From Anaeromyxobacter dehalogenans 2CP-C (GTDB taxonomy: Bacteria > Myxococcota > Myxococcia > Myxococcales > Anaeromyxobacteraceae), in NCBI RefSeq assembly GCF_000013385.1, contig NC_007760.1, positions 2,233,001-2,297,000 of the forward strand: 64,000 bases of DNA. The letters run 5' to 3'. Made by a program: the position numbers and the translations under genes. The notes under the pieces were generated by a model, which saw only the letters and a list, made by a program, of their open reading frames with translations, did not search any database and had not been told where the DNA came from. Numbering within the stretch: the stretch's first letter is position 1; each line of letters starts with the position of its first letter. Below are positions 62,010-64,000 of this stretch, in pieces.

Positions 62010-64000
62010 CGCGGGAGAGCTCCTGCGCCGGCGTGCGGCTCGCGGCGAGCGCCGGGTAGAGGCTGGCCGCGGCGGCGGCGGCGAGGATGGCGAGCGCCTC
62101 GAGCGCGAGCGCGCGGAGCGGGACCGAGATCCCCAGCGTCCAGCCGAAGAAGGCCGGGTTCACCGCGCGCACCAGCACGATCGCCAGCGCGCCGCCGCCC
62201 AGGAGCCCGAGCGCCAGCCCCGCGCCGCCCACCGCCAGCCCGCGCCCCAGGAACACCCGGAACAGCTGGCCGCGGCTCGCGCCCAGCGCCCGGTACAGCG
62301 CCAGCTCGGCGCGCCGGTCGCGCGCCAGCACCAGCAGCGACAGCGTCACCCCCGCGGCGGCGATCACGAGCCCCATGGCCTCGAGCAGCCGCGTCACCGC
62401 GAACGTCTGCTCGAAGATGGCGAGCACCTCGGCGCGGAGCGTGCGGTTGGAGCGGATCTGGAGCGCGGCCCCGGGGAGCGCCGTGCGCAGCGCCGCCACC
62501 GCGCGCTCCGGATCGGCGCCCGGGGCGAGCGTGAGCGCGGCGTTGGACGGCGCGCCGGCGCCGAACGCGCGCGCGTACGCCCCGAGATCCATCAGCACGG
62601 CCCCGCCCTCGGCGCCGTAGTCGCGGTAGACGCCGGCCACCGGGAAGCGCGCCGGGCCCGCGCGCCCGCGCAGCGTCAGCGCGCCCCCCGGCGCCAGCCC
62701 GGCCCTTCGGGCGAGCGGCTCGGAGACCAGCACCGCCCCGCGCTCGCGCAGCGCCCGCATGGCCTCGGCGGCGTCGCCGGCCACCAGCGCCACGCGCCGC
62801 TCCGCGCCGGGGACGCCGGCGTCCACGCCGGAGACCTGCACCCGGCGGCCGTCGCCGGTGTAGCCGGTGTGCTGCCGGAGCACGTCCACCGACCGGACGC
62901 CGGGGCAGGCGCGCAGCGCCGCGAGCACCTCGGGCGCGAGCGTCGCCTCGCTGCGCGCGCGCCGCCAGGAGGGCGTGGTCACGTAGACGTCGGCGCGCAG
63001 CGTGGCGTCGAGCCAGCGCTCCACCGTGTCGCGGAAGCTCCCCACCATCACGGTGACGCCGGCGAGCATGGCGACCGCCACCGCCAGCGCCCCCGCCGCG
63101 GACGCCGAGGCCGAGAGCCGCCCGCCCAGGCTGCGGAGGCCGTAGGCGATGCCGAGCCGGTGCGGGAGGCCGGCGCGCCCCATCCCGCGGAGCAGCGCCG
63201 GCGTCGCGAGCGGCACCGCCACCAGGATGCCCACCGCCGGCGCGAAGCCCGCCGCGGCGACCCGCTGGCCGGCGAGCGCGTACACCGCCAGCCCGGCCGC
63301 GAGCGCGGCGAGCCCCGCCGCGAGCAGCCGGCCCGCCCGCGCCCCGGCGCCCTCCTCCACCGCGATCGAGGCGAGCAGCGCGCGCGGGTCGGCCCGGGCC
63401 GCGTCGAGCGCCGGCCAGAGCGCGCCCGCCAGCGCGCCCGCCAGGCCGGTGGCCGCGCCCAGCGCGACCAGGCCGGGGGTGAGCGCCACGCGGTCGATCC
63501 CCTCCAGCAGGTAGAGGTTGCGGACGGTGCCGGACACCGCGCCCACGTTGGCCCGCGCCGCGAGCCAGCCCAGCGGCACGCCGGCGGCCGTCCCGAGGAT
63601 CCCGAGCAGCGCCGCCTCGCCCAGCACGAGCCCCAGCACCTGCGCCCGGGTCGCGCCCACCGCCCGGAGCAGCCCCAGCTCCTCGCGGCGCCGCGCCAGC
63701 GAGGCGCGCACCGAGGCGTAGACCAGGAACCCTCCCACCAGCACCGAGACCAGCGACAGCGCGGTGAGGTTCAGGCGGAAGGCCGAGAGCAGCCCGCCGG
63801 CCTCGACGGTGCGCTGCTCGGGCGTGGCGACCCGCGCGCGATCGCCCAGCGCGGCCGAGAGCCGCTCCGCCAGCGCGGCCGGCGCCACGCCCGGCGCGGC
63901 GCGGACGTCGATCTGGTGGATGCGGCCGCGCGCGCCGAGCAGCCCCTGCGCCTGCCCGAGGTCCATCAGCGCCAGCCGGCGGCTCGCCAGCGGCGCCGCC
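61999..64000 (-). CDS. FtsX/MacB-type ABC transporter permease (N-terminus outside window)
   Basis: At least 667 codons; the frame is open to the window edge, so the ATG at 63966 is internal and the true start lies beyond 64000. Two copies of the FtsX permease core are visible: FLVYASVRASLARRREELGLLRAVGAT and a C-terminal LLVLARDRRAELALYRALGASRGQ, with periplasmic domains between. The doubled FtsX domain and about eight or more membrane spans match AttF/AttG or LolC-like proteins that extract lipids or lipoproteins with a separate ATPase, which would be encoded further upstream. Overlap with the lipocalin-like gene implies shared function. Confidence 0.92.
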   Translation of the reverse strand, partial: AAPLASRRLALMDLGQAQGLLGARGRIHQIDVRAAPGVAPAALAERLSAALGDRARVATPEQRTVEAGGLLSAFRLNLTALSLVSVLVGGFLVYASVRASLARRREELGLLRAVGATRAQVLGLVLGEAALLGILGTAAGVPLGWLAARANVGAVSGTVRNLYLLEGIDRVALTPGLVALGAATGLAGALAGALWPALDAARADPRALLASIAVEEGAGARAGRLLAAGLAALAAGLAVYALAGQRVAAAGFAPAVGILVAVPLATPALLRGMGRAGLPHRLGIAYGLRSLGGRLSASASAAGALAVAVAMLAGVTVMVGSFRDTVERWLDATLRADVYVTTPSWRRARSEATLAPEVLAALRACPGVRSVDVLRQHTGYTGDGRRVQVSGVDAGVPGAERRVALVAGDAAEAMRALRERGAVLVSEPLARRAGLAPGGALTLRGRAGPARFPVAGVYRDYGAEGGAVLMDLGAYARAFGAGAPSNAALTLAPGADPERAVAALRTALPGAALQIRSNRTLRAEVLAIFEQTFAVTRLLEAMGLVIAAAGVTLSLLVLARDRRAELALYRALGASRGQLFRVFLGRGLAVGGAGLALGLLGGGALAIVLVRAVNPAFFGWTLGISVPLRALALEALAILAAAAAASLYPALAASRTPAQELSRDAL

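Overview
This window is very GC-rich, densely coded chromosomal DNA. It looks like a Myxococcota (formerly Deltaproteobacteria) genome of the Anaeromyxobacter type. The evidence is abundant c-type haem motifs (CxxCH) in both cytochromes and sensor kinases, a sigma-54 activator next to a respiratory gene cluster, strong G/C bias at third codon positions, GTG and TTG starts, and frequent ATGA/GTGA gene overlaps. The genus is inferred from gene content; no rRNA gene is present to confirm it. I see no tRNA, CRISPR array, transposase or phage gene.

Positions 1-4,680: the first codons of a response regulator and its haem-binding histidine kinase (whose N-terminal membrane anchor sits in another frame), then hemA (glutamyl-tRNA reductase), then two tandem paralogous small membrane proteins of unknown function on the plus strand.

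Positions 4,681-10,608 (minus strand): a tightly overlapping operon running nine-haem cytochrome c, cytochrome b561-type membrane subunit, M56-like metallopeptidase, a DUF4367-like membrane protein, a NarX-type kinase with a haem motif, and a LuxR-type response regulator. It looks like a quinone-linked electron-transfer unit built together with its own sensor.

Positions 11,147-19,667 (minus strand): a second electron-transfer locus. A two-haem histidine kinase, an archaemetzincin protease and an NtrC-type sigma-54 activator precede a good sigma-54 promoter. That promoter drives a small Cys protein, a 25-residue membrane microprotein, HybA-like and HybB-like subunits, a triheme c7-type cytochrome and two membrane-anchored GcvH-like proteins. 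The likely logic is that extracytoplasmic redox or ligand state, read by haem, activates sigma-54 transcription of a quinone oxidoreductase.

Positions 19,931-39,675: mostly single housekeeping genes (purU, hemF, an AlkB-like dioxygenase, terC, nhaR-like, htpX, glutaredoxin, an RND efflux operon, a CsbD-like protein, an ACE-like M2 dipeptidase, a HIT protein, an NAD-dependent epimerase, an aldo/keto reductase, pgm and a phosphodiester glycosidase-like protein).

Positions 39,786-46,666 (plus strand): an exopolysaccharide operon. It has an unusual single protein that fuses a GH8 endoglucanase, a BcsA cellulose-synthase core and two PilZ-like domains, then a BcsC-like TPR/beta-barrel exporter and a membrane-bound pseudokinase. 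No bcsB is visible. The divergent pgm just upstream could feed UDP-glucose synthesis.

Positions 46,694-64,000 (minus strand): a cell-envelope operon (alpha-2-macroglobulin, PBP1C, SpoIID-like protein, methyltransferase), then aceK with a chalcone-isomerase-like secreted protein, an HDOD protein, a CrtC/AttH-like lipocalin protein and an incomplete FtsX-type ABC permease. Several genes have a -10-like TANNNT box 6-10 bases before the start codon and no Shine-Dalgarno, suggesting leaderless transcripts.
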